A stretch of DNA of 64,000 nucleotides from Isoetes taiwanensis (taxonomy: Eukaryota; Streptophyta; Lycopodiopsida; Isoetales; Isoetaceae): positions 1,768,947-1,832,946 of the forward strand of contig JAJEKV010000063.1 in assembly GCA_021234155.1 (NCBI GenBank), written 5' to 3'. Below the pieces are notes generated by a model. That model made no database searches and was not told where the DNA came from. It saw only the letters and a program-made list of their open reading frames with translations. Shown piece after piece: positions 24,471 to 35,297 of the stretch. The position numbers were made by a program, and so were the translations under genes. Each line of letters starts with the position of its first letter. The first letter of the stretch is position 1.

Positions 24471-24525
24471 TATCTAAAGTGCCCCCTAAAATGAGCGGCG
24501 ATCTCATCCGGGGGCACTTTAGATA
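24471..24525. repeat. Perfect 16-bp inverted repeat hairpin
   Basis: TATCTAAAGTGCCCCC (24471-24486) pairs perfectly with 24510-24525. Inside the loop, ATGAG (24491-24495) pairs with CTCAT (24503-24507). It lies 14 bp from the edge of the gypsy 5' LTR, in gene B sequence. Confidence 0.85.
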
Positions 24526-25119
24526 CAATAAACAAGGACAAGCAAAAAGAGACTAGCCCAGCCCGGGATGGAAGAGACTAAGCGGGGATGAAAGAGACAC
24601 GAGTACAAGCATCGAGACTTCCCAAACCTTGCTTTCACCCCTCTTTGGACTTACTTGTGTCTATTGGTTCTTGTGGTACCACTTTCGAACACCAAAAGCC
24701 AAAAGCCATGTGTCTCGATCATAATGTGGTACAAGCGGGGGCGCAGCAGGTTCTAGAGTGTGCGCAAAACAAATTCAAAATCAATAGAGTCTTTAGGCGA
24801 GGTTTAGAGATGATAATATTTACCTCAAATGGTGTGATAGACATGGAATTTGATATGGTGGTGGTGCATTACGCTATCTGGCGGCAACATTTTACCCTCC
24901 CATTTCGGACAACGTCCACAAAATAGACAACCTTCATCACCCTCTTCTTACGCCTCGGGAAGCATTGGAAGTGCAGGATCTAAAGGAGTGTCATGACCAC
25001 TACTTTCGAAAAAAATCTCAAATCTTTGCATTTGAGGTAGCAGCCTCAGCGATAAGTCTTCACATGCCTTTAGCTCAATTTCAGGTTCTGTTAATTCCTT
25101 ATTTAATTGTTTCAGCCCG

Positions 25120-25375
25120 GGCAACTTTGTACCATTTAGCTCTTCATCCTTTAGTTAAACACAACCCGAACACCCTCCGCTTTTCGGATTTCTTTGTCAT
25201 GATTGATTGCCATCTGTGCAAATCAGCTCTAATTTCTGATGCTTTATGCTCCATCAACTCAATCTTTCTTTTGATATCATTTTTCCTATCCTCGTTTGCT
25301 TGCAATCGTTGCTTGCATCTATCAAACCTAGCTGATGTTGCAGCCAACCATTCCTTCACAAGTCGCCGCCAGTCG
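25120..25375 (-). pseudogene. Gene B coiled-coil exon
   Basis: An open stretch starts VKEWLAATSARFDRCKQRLQ and continues through DIKRKIELMEHKASEIRADL, with heptad-like spacing and many Lys/Glu/Arg residues. It is followed after a frame change by LNGTKLPGLKQLNKELTEPE. It lies between the large intron of gene B and the gypsy insertion. The exact exon borders are not resolved. Confidence 0.5.
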
Positions 25376-25439
25376 CAAAAAACAAAACACTACGTATATA
25401 TCGACCTCCTAATATAGTAAGCCCGCGTCGATGGAAAAC

Positions 25440-26095
25440 CACAATCACACACCACACAACACAAGGTAGTCTCTACACACCACCACATACCACACACCAC
25501 ACAACATCATTTTTAAGTACACACCACACAACACGTGTGTGTGGTGGGTGGTGGTGGTGGTGGTGGTGTGTGTGTGGTGGTGGTGGTGGTGGTGGTGTGT
25601 GGTGGTGGTGGTGGTGGTGTGTGTGGTGGTGGTGAGGTGTGGTGGTGGGGTTTGGTGGTGGTGGTGGTGGGGGTGTGTGGTGGTGGTGGAGTGTGGTGGT
25701 GGTGGAGTGTGGTGTGGGACATGGTGGAGTGTGGTGATGGGGTGTGGTGGTGGGGTGTGGTGTGGTGGGGTGTGGTGTGGTGATGGTGGGGAGTGTGGGG
25801 TGTGGTGGTGGGGTGTGGTGTGGTTGTGGTGGGTGTGGTGGTGGTGGATTGTGGTGTGGGACATGGTGGAGTCGATGGTGTGGTGTGGTGGTGGTGGAGT
25901 GGTGGTGGTGGTGGAGGGTGTAGTGGTGGTGGTGGAATGTGGTGGTGGTGGTGTGTGTGTGGTGGTGGTGGTGGTGGAGTGTGGTGGTGGTGTGTGGTGT
26001 GGGAGTGTGGCGGTGGGAGATGGTAGAGTGTAGTGGTGGGAGATCGTGGGGTGTGGTGTGGGACATGGTGGATGCCAACAACTCACCACCACACA
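25440..26095 (-). repeat. (CCA)n / GGT tract in the gene B intron
   Basis: About 650 bp of GGTGGT-type sequence on the plus strand, hence CCACCA on the coding strand of gene B. Short CACACC-rich arms occur at both ends. It mirrors the tract in gene A intron 1 at 8.2-9.0 kb. The long open frames here are low-complexity artefacts. Confidence 0.9.
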
Positions 26096-26310
26096 TATCT
26101 CATCTATCATTCTAGCATCCATTGCACAAATGCCCCACAGATGGCATCATAGAGACACAACATGACAATACAGCCAACATGATGCAAAATGGTAGTAGAC
26201 ATACCTGATTCTTGAAGTGGATTTGATGTTACCTTTTCTGTGTTGATAGAAACAACTAGATCAAGCTTGAGATTTTTTTCTGTTGTAACACAACTAATAA
26301 TTGAACATAC

Positions 26311-26870
26311 CTGCAATGGCATGTTTTGGTCTCAGAACATTGCTCTGCTTTTCTGTTTTGATTGTGAGTTCAGATTGAATGTGTGGTCTAGAGGAACCTG
26401 ATTTGGTTTTTTCCCTATCATCTTCATCATCCCTATCACTTTTACTATTTTCCTCCTCGTCAGGTTGGATTTGCCTATGCTTTCTCTTGGGTCTAGAAGA
26501 ACTGGCCTCTGCTTTCTCATCGGGAGTTTTATAATAATCCGAGAAGCTCTTCAATTAAATGCCTCCCCTTTATATGCGGATAATAAGCCTTTGTCCGGGT
26601 TTCGGGGAGCCATTCCGCCCCATGTATGTGGCTTCCCTGTAATTCTTTTGTAAATTTGCATGAACTCTTTGTATTGTTCATTGCTCCTGTACAAGAAAAC
26701 ATATGCCTTAATTTTTGCAGTTTGAACAAAACATTTGGGGGAAAATACCTGTAGCTAGATTTATTTGGAACTCTGTCACCCCAAAGCTTCTTTAGATCTT
26801 CGTGGGGCACAATCTCTTGTTTGAGGAGAGATTTCATCGTGTAACCAGTGGCGTTCAATTCTGACTCCAT
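26311..26870 (-). pseudogene. Gene B exons 1-2, amino-terminal region
   Basis: Exon 1 encodes MESELNATGYTMKSLLKQEI, then VPHEDLKKLWGDRVPNKSSY and stops at a GT donor (26748). A 62-bp intron ends CTTGTACAG. Exon 2 continues in frame with SNEQYKEFMQIYKRITGKPH and WGGMAPRNPDKGLLSAYKG. After a frameshift near 26550 there is KTPDEKAEASSSRPKRKHRQ, a Lys/Arg cluster resembling a nuclear signal, then a long Asp/Glu/Lys stretch ending at a GTATGT donor. No named domain is recognised. The splice sites and clean frame argue that this was once a real gene start. Confidence 0.6.
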
Positions 26871-27015
26871 TAGGGTTCAATCGGCAAGAAGTGGCAAAAA
26901 AACAGAGGAAGAGGTGATTCTTTCTTAATTCAAAAAGGTGGACAATGACGTGGCATAAAATTCAAAATAACCGACGCTCATTAATTCGCACTCCCGCAAT
27001 CTCCGCTTCGGTATG

Positions 27016-27099
27016 CACCACCCGATTCTACCACAAAGGTGGTGCCAAAATGTGGCGTCAAAATGCACGTTTTTGATACACCACAGCGTGCTTTTACCC
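27016..27099 (-). repeat. Right terminal inverted repeat of the giant DNA transposon
   Basis: Ends ...GCGTGCTTTTACCC at 27099, followed by AGGA. Its reverse complement begins GGGTAAAAGCACGCTGTGGT. It contains CCACAAAGGTGGTG near 27031 and CCAAAATGTGGCGTC near 27047. Confidence 0.6.
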
Positions 27100-27103
27100 A
27101 GGA

Positions 27104-28117
27104 ACAACAATGATTGAGAGTTCGGAACTCTCAAGAATTGAAATGGATATAAAACAAATATTCATGCAACAAAATTATGAGTTTCCTCTTTTTAAATTGG
27201 TGGGAGTTCGAATCAGTTCGCTATATATTTCACATGACTCAATATAAGGGCTTATTCATGCAAGATTGGGATGCTGGAATGTTAGCAATTCACAAGATGC
27301 TCACTGGCATGTTTAGGATCATAGGATAGGCATATATGATGGCCCAAGTTAGACGAGGCATGTCTCATCTCGAACATACACGAAAGTGCAGTTGCAGAGA
27401 GGATTTCAATCTTGCAATGTGTGAAAATTATTTGTTCATTTCATGCTACTTAAACAGATAATTAAAGATTAAAAAAAGAGAGGTTGCTAAAGATTCACCA
27501 CTAATTTATATGGAAGGTTGATTATGAGATTAAAGGACTACTTTCAAATTGGCAGGAGCTCGAATTGTGCATTCTGCATGTTCCAATACAAGGGCATATT
27601 CATGGGAGATCGGGGGGTTGAACAATAGGAGTTCACGAGATGCACATTAGCATGTTTAGGATTGCAGGATGGGCATATCTGATGGTCCAAGTTAGCTCAG
27701 GCGTCATGCTTCATTATGCACAAAAGTGTAGCTAAGTTTTTCTAGTCATCTCTTTTTAAATACATGCAAAATCTACCTCTTTTTATCTTTAAAAAAATGG
27801 GGATCTACTTATACTTTATTGAAAAAATAGGCAATTCTTCTAATGGTCACATAGGAGATACACTAAGGGGTCTTTATGTGGTAGCTAAAGGGTTCACTTT
27901 ATACAAGATAATGATTGTTCATTGTCCAATTTAATGATCAATTTACAAAAAATCATATAATGGGAATTATTCATAACCACTATGAAACTAACAGTCAATA
28001 AATGCTTTATTTCTACAAGAAATTTATCGGGTGGCCTTGGTTGCCGCAAACATTTCTTTTTGCAACGAAGTCTTAGTGCCAAAGATGTCTAGTTTGAGAG
28101 CTTTGTTGTGGTATAGA
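27104..28117 (+). other. Gene-free region with a 215-bp direct duplication
   Basis: Two diverged direct copies lie at about 27179-27400 and 27525-27740. They share TTGGYRGGAGYTCGAAT, CATGTTTAGGAT and GTCCAAGTTAG-like blocks. No coding or RNA gene was seen. Confidence 0.6.
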
Positions 28118-29690
28118 CCCTTTTTTTTTTTATGAACATAGACCTTTATTACTCAAAAGAATACAAAGAGTATATGGGGGACTCAAAATCCAGTGGAGAA
28201 GATGTCCACTCGAGCAACACTACCCACCACATACATAATACAGAAAAGCAGTGAATACATATCACCACGAGCACAACTGGCAATGAATAAGTCTGAATCT
28301 GAAGATATTGTTCCCAAATGATACGCTTGACGTCATCCTTTAAGAAAGAACACTTGTACGCCTTTACAATGCGACTACGAGCATCGCTAAGCACTTGCGT
28401 ATCTAAAAAGACCTGTCCCTTGAAGATGAGGAGATTCTATCTCTTCCAGATGGACCAGATGATCCAGGCGGATGCTAAATGGAGAGCCCTCTTTGCCAAC
28501 TTGTCCCAAGAACCACTGCCAAGCAAGTCGAACATGGTGACACAAGAAAAAGCAGTGTTCAATTGTCTCATTCCTCTGCATACAAAGAGGGCAGATCACA
28601 GAGACTTCTGGACGAAATCTATGAACAACAGTGTTTACCCACACGCATCTATGAATGATCTGCCACCATAAGATGATAGCTTAGGATGGAGCAATTTATC
28701 CCATACCCATCCCCAGACTACTTTCCGATGAGGCTCAGGGATAACTAAAGACCACTTTGGCGATGGAAGCAACACTTTAGGATGAAGCAGGACCAGATAC
28801 ATCGAGTGCACTAGGTGCTCCTCCTTAACACTGCCATGAACCACCCAGAGCTGGGAATCCACGTCTTGTGGATGTGGAGGAAGAGTAGCTACTTTTTCCC
28901 AAATGCCACGGTCCCAACGATGGAGGAGGAACTTCAATTTAAACTCATACCACGTCAACAATGTTGTCTTATTATACCATGCAGATACTGTGAGCACACC
29001 GACTGCTCGCCATCGACGCTATGTCAATGGATGGACAGAAGAGACCAGGGGACAATCCGCCTGGCTGTCACCCAAAGGGATCCACCAACAATTGGCTTAG
29101 GATCTGTGTGGGCCATCGGATGGAACTGAAATAAAGTGCGGACAGTCTCATAAGCAGCTAGCAATCCCTTGGGAAAGGAGGTGCATTAGGATATGGAGAA
29201 AGTGGATAGAATAATGCCCATGGGAGGAGTGGAATAATGGATGGAAATCCAAAGGAAATGCACATCTGTAAAGACTGGTGAATGAGACGCAGACCTGGAG
29301 AATTATCAGCATTATTTAGAGTCCGCCATATGAACTTAGAAATCAGCACCTTGCTCTGGTGAAGAAAGTAAATCATCTCCAGCCCCCCACAGAGTTTAGG
29401 CATAATGCACTTCGCCCAGCTAATTTTAACATCAGCTCCTTCTTCAGTGCCACCCCAGATAAAGCTCATGACAGTATGAACAATGAACTGCATCTTTGTC
29501 TGTGATGCCAACAAGGTGGATTCCATATAGATATGTGTACTACTCGAAACTGACTTTGCCACAGTTATGCGGCCAGCCATGGACAACTTAGCCGTGGACC
29601 ACCAGAACAAATGCCTTTCCAACCCCTTAATAATAGCATCCCAAGCACCTCCAGATGAGAGGTATACACCAACTGGAACACACTCACCCC
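28118..29690 (-). mobile_element. L1-type LINE, 3' part of ORF2, with poly(A)
   Basis: Minus-strand frames give LFWWSTAKLSMAGRITVAKS, FIWGGTEEGADVKISWAKCI, MPKLCGGLEMI and a terminal zinc-type block, VICPLCMQRNETIEHCFFLC. These are the standard C-terminal blocks of plant L1 ORF2. A poly(A) (T11 at 28121-28131 on the plus strand) ends the copy. It is 5'-truncated near 29.7 kb and interrupted by frame changes. No target duplication was found. Confidence 0.85.
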
Positions 29691-29749
29691 GGTTTTTGGT
29701 CCACTGTTGAAAACATCAGTTTTGGTAGGTCTACATGTCCTGTTTTCAA

Positions 29750-30375
29750 AGAATCCTACATGTGGATTTGTGAAGGTATGGTTTTGTTCGATAATGGTGT
29801 TCTTTTTTCAGTGGACTAAAACATCCAATGTTGTTTTGTAGTTTCTTCTATTGTGACATGTCATTTTATAATACAATCCACTGTAGGAAAGAGTACTTGA
29901 ATTTCTACATGTCTAATAATTCTATTGTCACATGTCTTTATAGATGTAGGAAAGAATATTTGATTCTCTACATGTCCTATACTTCCATTCACATGTCTTT
30001 ATAGTAGTAGGACAGAGTACTTTATTTGCTAAGGCATTGTAGGAAAGAATACATGAATTACGACATGTGTAATACTTCTATTGTCACATGTCTTTATAGA
30101 AGCTCGGAAAGAATACTTGATTCTCTACATGTCATATGCTTCCATGTCACATGTCTTTATAGTAGTAGGACAGAGTACTTTATTTGCTAAGGCATTGTAG
30201 GAAAGAATACATGAATTACGACATGTGTAATACTTCTATTCTCACATGTCTTTATAGAAGTAGGAAAGAGTACTTGATTCTCTACATGTCCTATCCTTCC
30301 ATATCGCGGGTCTTTATAGTGGTAGGGAAAGAGTACTTGATTTGCTACATGTGATGCACGTGCACGATCACATGT
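29750..30375 (+). repeat. Tandem repeat, about 80-bp monomer in a 160-bp higher-order unit
   Basis: Units share CACATGTCTTTATAGNAGTA, GGAAAGAGTACTTGATT and CTACATGTCCTATNCTTCCAT. Stretches at 30006 and 30166 are near-identical over more than 100 bp, giving a 160-bp period. Non-coding. Confidence 0.75.
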
Positions 30376-30451
30376 TCTTATACTAGTATTCCATGTAACA
30401 CAAGTTACTTCAACTACTTCAATTACTTAACACCTATTTTTTGCATAACGT

Positions 30452-31995
30452 GGGCACCAACATGCCAAGGTGGCTCTAACATGCCACCTAGGCTCAAACA
30501 TGCCAAGGTGGCTCCAACATGCCACCTAGGCTCCAACATGACAAAATGGCTCAAACATGCCACCTAGGCTCCAACGTGCTCAAACATGCCACGCAGCTCC
30601 AACATGCCACCTATGCTCCAACTTGCCAAGGTGGCTCAAATATGCCACGTGGGCTCCAACATGCCACCTAGGCTCCAACATTCCTAGGTGGCTCAAACAT
30701 GCCACATAGGCTCAAACATGCCATGCAGGCTCACTTAGGCTCCAACATGCCAAGGTGGCTCCAACATGCCACCTAGGCTCAAACATGCCAAGGTGGCTCA
30801 AACATGCCACCTAGGCTCCCAACATGCCACCTAGGCTCAAACATGCCAGGTGGCTCAAACATGCCAAGGTGGGCTCAAACATGCCACCTAGGCTCCAACA
30901 TGCCACCTAGGCTCAAACATGCCAAGGTGGCTCAAACATGCCACGTGGGCTCCACTATGCCACCTAGCCTCCAACATGCCAAGGTGGCTCACAACATGCC
31001 ACCTAGGCTTAAATATGCCAAGTTGGCTCAAACATGCCACCTAGGCTCCAACATGCCACCGTGGCTCTAACCTGCCACCTAGGCTCAAACATGCCACGTG
31101 GGCTCCAACATGCCACGTGCCAAGGTGGCTCCAACATGCCACCTAGGCTCCAACATGCTCAAACATGCCACGCTGGCTCTAACATGCCACCTATGCTCCA
31201 ACTTACCAAGGTGGCTCAAATATGCCACGTGGGCTCCAACATGCCAAGGTGGCTCAAGCATGCCACACATGCTCCAACATGCCACCTAGGCTCTAACATG
31301 GCAAGGTGGCTCAAACATGCCACGTGGTCTCCAACATGCCACCTAGGCTCCAACATGCCAAGGTGGCTCCAACATGCCAAGGTGGCTCAAACATGCCACC
31401 TAGGCTCCAACGTGCTCAAACATGCCAAGGTGGCTCAAACATGCCACGTGGGCTCCAACATGCCAAGGTGGCTCAAACATGCCACCTAGGCTCAAACATG
31501 CCAAGGTGGTTCCCACATGCCAAGGTGGCTCCAACATGCCACCTAGGCTCAAACATGCCAAGGTGGCTCAAACATGCCACCTAGGCTGCAACATGACAAA
31601 ATGGCTCAAACATGCCACCTAGGCTCCAACGTGCTCAAACATGCCACGCTGGCTCCAACATTCCACCTATGCTCCAACTTGCCAAGGTGGCTCAAATATG
31701 CCACGTGGGCTCCAACATGCCACCTAGGCTCCAACATTCCTAGGTGGCTCAAACATGCCATCTAGGCTCCAACATGCCACCCGGGCTCAAACATGCCCGT
31801 GGCTCAAACATGCCAAGGTGGGCTCAAACATGCCACCTAGGCTCCAACATGCCAAGGTGGCTCAAACATGCCACGTGGACTCCATAATGCCACGTGGGCT
31901 CCAACATGCCAAGGTGGCTCCAACATGCCATGCGGGCTCCAACATGCCAAGGTGGCTGGGGCATGCCACCTAGTCTCAAGCATGCCACCTAGGCA
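30452..31995 (+). repeat. 19-bp minisatellite array 1
   Basis: About 80 units alternate between two versions of a 19-mer: CAACATGCCACCTAGGCTC and AAACATGCCAAGGTGGCTC. Each core (GCCACCTAGGC, GCCAAGGTGGC) is close to self-complementary. Open frames such as MPPRLPTCHLGSNMP are by-products of the repeat. Confidence 0.95.
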
Positions 31996-32281
31996 CCCCA
32001 AGTGGTGACATGGCATGCCAAGTAAGCAAGGTCAAGTTTTGACTAGGCCAAAAAACCAAAGATGTCCATCTTTGGTCTTTTCATTGGGTGATGTTGGCAA
32101 ATTTTAGGTGACATGGCTAGATGATGGTGACATGGACCTTGGATGTCTTCGCAAAACACCGGCAGCACCTCGATGGCGGCCCCTTTCTTGTGAAGGGGAG
32201 TCTCCGAAAGGTAGATATGCTGGTGCATTTTTTTCTAGCGTATGTATGCAGCGTCATCTTTGCACATCCCGCCAAGATTTC
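31996..32281 (+). other. Spacer between minisatellite and 500-bp repeats
   Basis: No gene seen. The part from about 32165 resembles 33466-33600 (shared CTCCGAAAG, GGTGCATTTT and GCAGCGTCAT blocks), so it belongs to the longer repeat unit. Confidence 0.4.
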
Positions 32282-33950
32282 ACCTTTTTTCGAGACCCGG
32301 ATTTTTATCGTGCTTTTCTTTGTGTTTATGCTCAGGAAATTCATAACTAATGCATGGGGGGGGAAAAATCCTGGTTTTCAGCCAGCTGGCTTGCCAAGTG
32401 GCCCCGAGAGTATAGGAAAATCCCGGTATTTCCGGATGAGTTTTAGACCCTCGATTTTTTATTGGGATGGCCGCCGTTGGCCCTGACAAGGTTTAGACCA
32501 CGTTTTCAATTTTGGGGCATGGAGGAGGCCCCGGATTGGCGATCCGACCTCGCCGCGTCGTCCGGAACGGCGAAATTACCCTAGGGGACAAGTTCCACGG
32601 CGAGTTTTCCCAAGGGATCAATCACTTACCCCTCACTAGGAGGTATTCAGCATCCACCTCCATGCCAATTGACTACAAGTGTGTAGTAAACGACCTACTT
32701 TGGCGTTTCTTGGAGAGGGGGTGGTCTTCTGCCCACGAAACTTGGTCCCCTAGGTAATGGGGATGTTCCGGGTCCATTGGCGGAGCCAGTTCTCGGTTCC
32801 GAAGTGGGGGTCCAGCCCGTCTTGTGTTTATGCTCCAGAAATTCATAATTAATGCATGGGGCAGGGAAAAATCCTGGTTTTCAGCCAGCTGGCTTGCCAA
32901 GTGGCCCCGAGAGTATAGGAAAATCCCTGGTATTTCCGGATGAGTTTTAGACCCTCGATTTTTTATTGGGATGGCCACCGTTGGCCTTGACAGGGTTTAG
33001 ACCACGTTTTCGATTTTGGGGCATGGAGGAGGCCCCGGATTGGCGATCCGACCTCGCCACGTCGTCTGGAACGACCAAATTACCCTAGGGGACAAGTTCC
33101 ACGGCGAGTTTCCCCAGGGGATCAATCACTTACCCCTCACTAGGAGGTATTCAGCATCCACCTCCATGCCAATTGACTACAAGTGTGTAGTAAACGACCT
33201 ACTTTGGTGTTTCTTGGAGAGGGGTGGTCTTACGCCCACCTAAACTTGGTCCCCTAGGTAATGGGGATGTTCCGGGTCCATTGGCGGAGCCAGTTCTCGG
33301 TTCCGGAGTGGGGGTCCAGCCCGTCCTCAGCCCCCAGCTTGGATTAGCCTGCAAGAACAAGATACTTGGGGTTCACCCTGAGGCCCTGGTAGAAGATTGA
33401 AGTGACAATAGGAGCACTAGGACTGCTAGGTGGTATACATGTGACCACGGAGAAGAAAAGCTAGCTCCACCGCCAAGATGGGGACGTTACCAGGCCGGTG
33501 GCCTCCGAAAGGGGGTTGGCTCGGAAGCTTCGCCTCATGCCTCTCGCTTGTGCTTCTATTGGCCGGTGCATTTTCTCTTGCGTGTGCAGCGTCATGTTGC
33601 ATATCCTGCCAAGATTTCACCTTTTTTCGAGACCCGGATTTTTATCTGTGTTGTTTTTTGTGTTTATGCTCCGGAAATTCATAATTAATGCATGGGGCGG
33701 GGAAAAATCCTGATTTTCAGCCAGCTGGCTTGCCAAGTGGCCGCGAATGTACAGGAAAATCCCCGGTATTTTCGGGCGAGCTTTAGACCCTCGATTTTTG
33801 ATTGGGATGGCCACCGTTGGCCCTGACAGGGTTTAGACCACGTTTTCGATTTTGGGGCATGGAGGAGGCCCCGGATTGGCGATCCGACCTCTCCATGTCA
33901 TCTGGAACGCCGAAATTACCCTAGGGGACAAGTTCCACGACCCTCTTGAT
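32282..33950 (+). repeat. Tandem copies of a ~500-bp unit
   Basis: Two full copies start at about 32320 and 32820. A partial third lies at about 33655-33945, sharing TTTATGCTC, AATTCATAAYTAATGCATGG, GCCAGCTGGCTTGCCAAGTG and TTGGGGCATGGAGGAGGCCC. A separate spacer lies between copies two and three. No protein match was found. Confidence 0.85.
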
Positions 33951-33954
33951 CAGA

Positions 33955-34470
33955 GGAGCATCCCCAGAATGTAAATCCTACCAAACCCTAGGGTTTGGTA
34001 GGGTTTACATCTCGAGCGTCAAGACGGAGACTAACACATCCGAAACTTTGCATGGAGTTCTCGTGTATGCTCACGGGGACCATGCGGGAGATGGGGTCAA
34101 ATCCCCTTCGCGCGGCATGCTTTCGAACTCCCCTTCGGAAAGGGGCTTGTGAAGGGAGTCTCAAAAAGGTATGCCGCGAAGGGGAAATTTGGCTCTGTCT
34201 CCCGGTGCCATGAGGGTAATCCAGCACGGGTATTCCACGTCAGATCCTGGTCCCTCTTGTTCATAGGAGCATCCCCAGAATGTAAACCCTATCAAACCCT
34301 AGGGTTTGCTAGGGTTTACATCTCGAGCGTCAAGACGGAGACTCACACATCCGAAACTTTGCATGGAGTTCTCTGTGTATGCTCTGGGGACCATGCCCGG
34401 AGATGGGGTCGAATCCCCCTGCGCAGCATGCTTTTCCAGACTCCCCTTCACTGAAAAGGGTCGTTTTCTT
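33955..34470 (+). repeat. Duplicated ~313-bp unit with telomere-like palindromes
   Basis: Copies at about 33955 and 34268 each open with a palindrome (33969-34010 and 34280-34321) whose arms read ATGTAAAYCCTANCAAACCC, one mismatch per pair. The centres are head-to-head AAACCCT/AGGGTTT, matching the plant telomere unit. The shared downstream block includes TCTCGAGCGTCAAGACGGAG. Confidence 0.8.
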
Positions 34471-34727
34471 GGATAGCTAGGTGAGCCTTTGCTAACCACA
34501 TATCGCGAGCCATGGCAATCGAAATACTTGAGTTTGGATCTATTGGCCATCCGAATGATCCCAAAGCGCTTTTTAACTTCTTTGCAAAAGCGCTCTTGAC
34601 TTCTAATTGCCACACTGGGAGGAGGATAACTCCAAACCCCATTCTATCAGTTCCTATTGCTTCATGTTTTCAATTGCAGCTTCTCAACCATGTCCCAAGT
34701 GCAACCGACTAAGACTCGACCCCCATA

Positions 34728-34770
34728 ACGTAAACCCTTCAATAACCTAGCAACACACAGGGTTTACGTT
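34728..34770. repeat. Third hairpin, 11-bp arms
   Basis: AACGTAAACCC (34728-34738) pairs with GGGTTTACGTT (34760-34770). It is probably a diverged relative of the two telomere-like palindromes upstream. Confidence 0.7.
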
Positions 34771-34984
34771 TCGGAGGCTATATCCTAGTCAGATTCGACC
34801 AAAATCTTGCACAATGTCATCACGTAGAGGGAGGGTGTTGATGCCATAAGATGTGCCTTTAAAACCTTCCGGAGGCAGTTCGCCCCAAAGGTCCTCTCCC
34901 AAAGAACCTTGGCCATGGACGGGCAACTTTCCCACTCGAAGCGTGGAACCGACTTCACGCCAATGGACTCAAAACGTTGACATT

Positions 34985-35200
34985 ACCCTGGAGACCAAGT
35001 TTCGTGGGTAGAAGACTACCCCTTTTCCAAGAAGCGCCAAAGTAGCTCATGTCCAACATGTTTGTAGTCAATCTGGTCTAAGAGGTGGCTGCAGAATACT
35101 GCCATGTAGAGGGTTCGTATTTTTTTCGTTGCAAAAAATGACCGTTTAACTTGGTCCCTAGGGTAATTTCGCCGTTTAGGATGGCATGAAGTCGAATCTC
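34985..35200 (-). repeat. Inverted diverged copy of the 500-bp unit
   Basis: On the minus strand it carries TTGACTACAAACATGTTGGA, CTACTTTGGCGCTTCTTGGA and CCCACGAAACTTGG in the order seen at 32680-32750. It therefore places an inverted copy between the tandem units and minisatellite array 2. Confidence 0.7.
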
Positions 35201-35297
35201 TATTTTGAGCCTTTATGCTTTGCCCGAACGACAAAATGCCTCTACCAAAAGTTCCAAAGGTTATCATATTTCTTGCATGAAGTCCTATCATCATGCC

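Larger units (their letters stand above)
11172..26870 (-). pseudogene. Gene B: coiled coil + FCP1/HAD-like phosphatase + Ulp1-like protease, split by a gypsy fossil
   Basis: A minus-strand gene starts at ATG 26870. Exon 1 (26870-26749) and exon 2 (26686-26311) are joined across a 62-bp GT-AG intron in frame. A large intron contains the inverted (CCA)n tract. A coiled-coil exon follows at about 25375-25120, then a Cys-containing segment (CLFCGRCPKWEGK) near 24900. The 11-kb LTR fossil intervenes. Left of it come a phosphatase-like domain (12.83-12.19 kb) and a Ulp1-like protease region (11.92-11.17 kb). It ends within about 300 bp of the gene A stop, tail to tail. That all parts belong to one gene is inferred from strand, order and position between the transposon ends. 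Frameshifts and stops occur in most exons, so it is broken. The phosphatase block could instead be a captured host fragment. Confidence 0.45.
3476..27099. mobile_element. Probable giant DNA transposon with convergent transposase and Ulp1/FCP1-like genes
   Basis: The left end reads GGGTAAAAGCACCTTGTGGT. The reverse complement of the right end reads GGGTAAAAGCACGCTGTGGT; 20 of the first 22 bases match. Both ends continue into a CCAC(C)ACTTTTGTGGTA-like palindrome. AGGA flanks both sides (3472-3475 and 27100-27103), a possible 4-bp target duplication. Inside are a transposase-like gene reading right and a second gene reading left. Without the nested 11-kb gypsy fossil the unit would be about 12.6 kb. 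The superfamily is not certain: four-base duplications are known for groups such as Sola and Ginger, but I could not assign it. The left subterminal zone is much longer (about 2.9 kb) than the right (about 0.2 kb). Confidence 0.6.

Noticed and set aside
25445-26122. 225-residue and similar His/Thr/Pro frames
   Set aside because: Same artefact in the inverted (CCA)n tract. The gene B intron explains the location.
3472-27103. AGGA as definite proof of transposition
   Set aside because: A 4-bp match arises by chance about once in 256 trials. I use it only as support beside the terminal inverted repeats and gene content.
28815-29129. 104-residue plus-strand frame
   Set aside because: Shadow of the L1 ORF2 sequence on the minus strand.
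30804-31973. Repetitive frames (MPPRLPTCHLGSNMP type) and possible CRISPR-like array
   Set aside because: A 19-bp tandem minisatellite with no unique spacers, in a plant nuclear context. The frames shift between units and are not proteins or CRISPR.
33969-34321. True telomere or interstitial telomere array
   Set aside because: Only two telomere-type units in inverted order per site. No run of TTTAGGG repeats.
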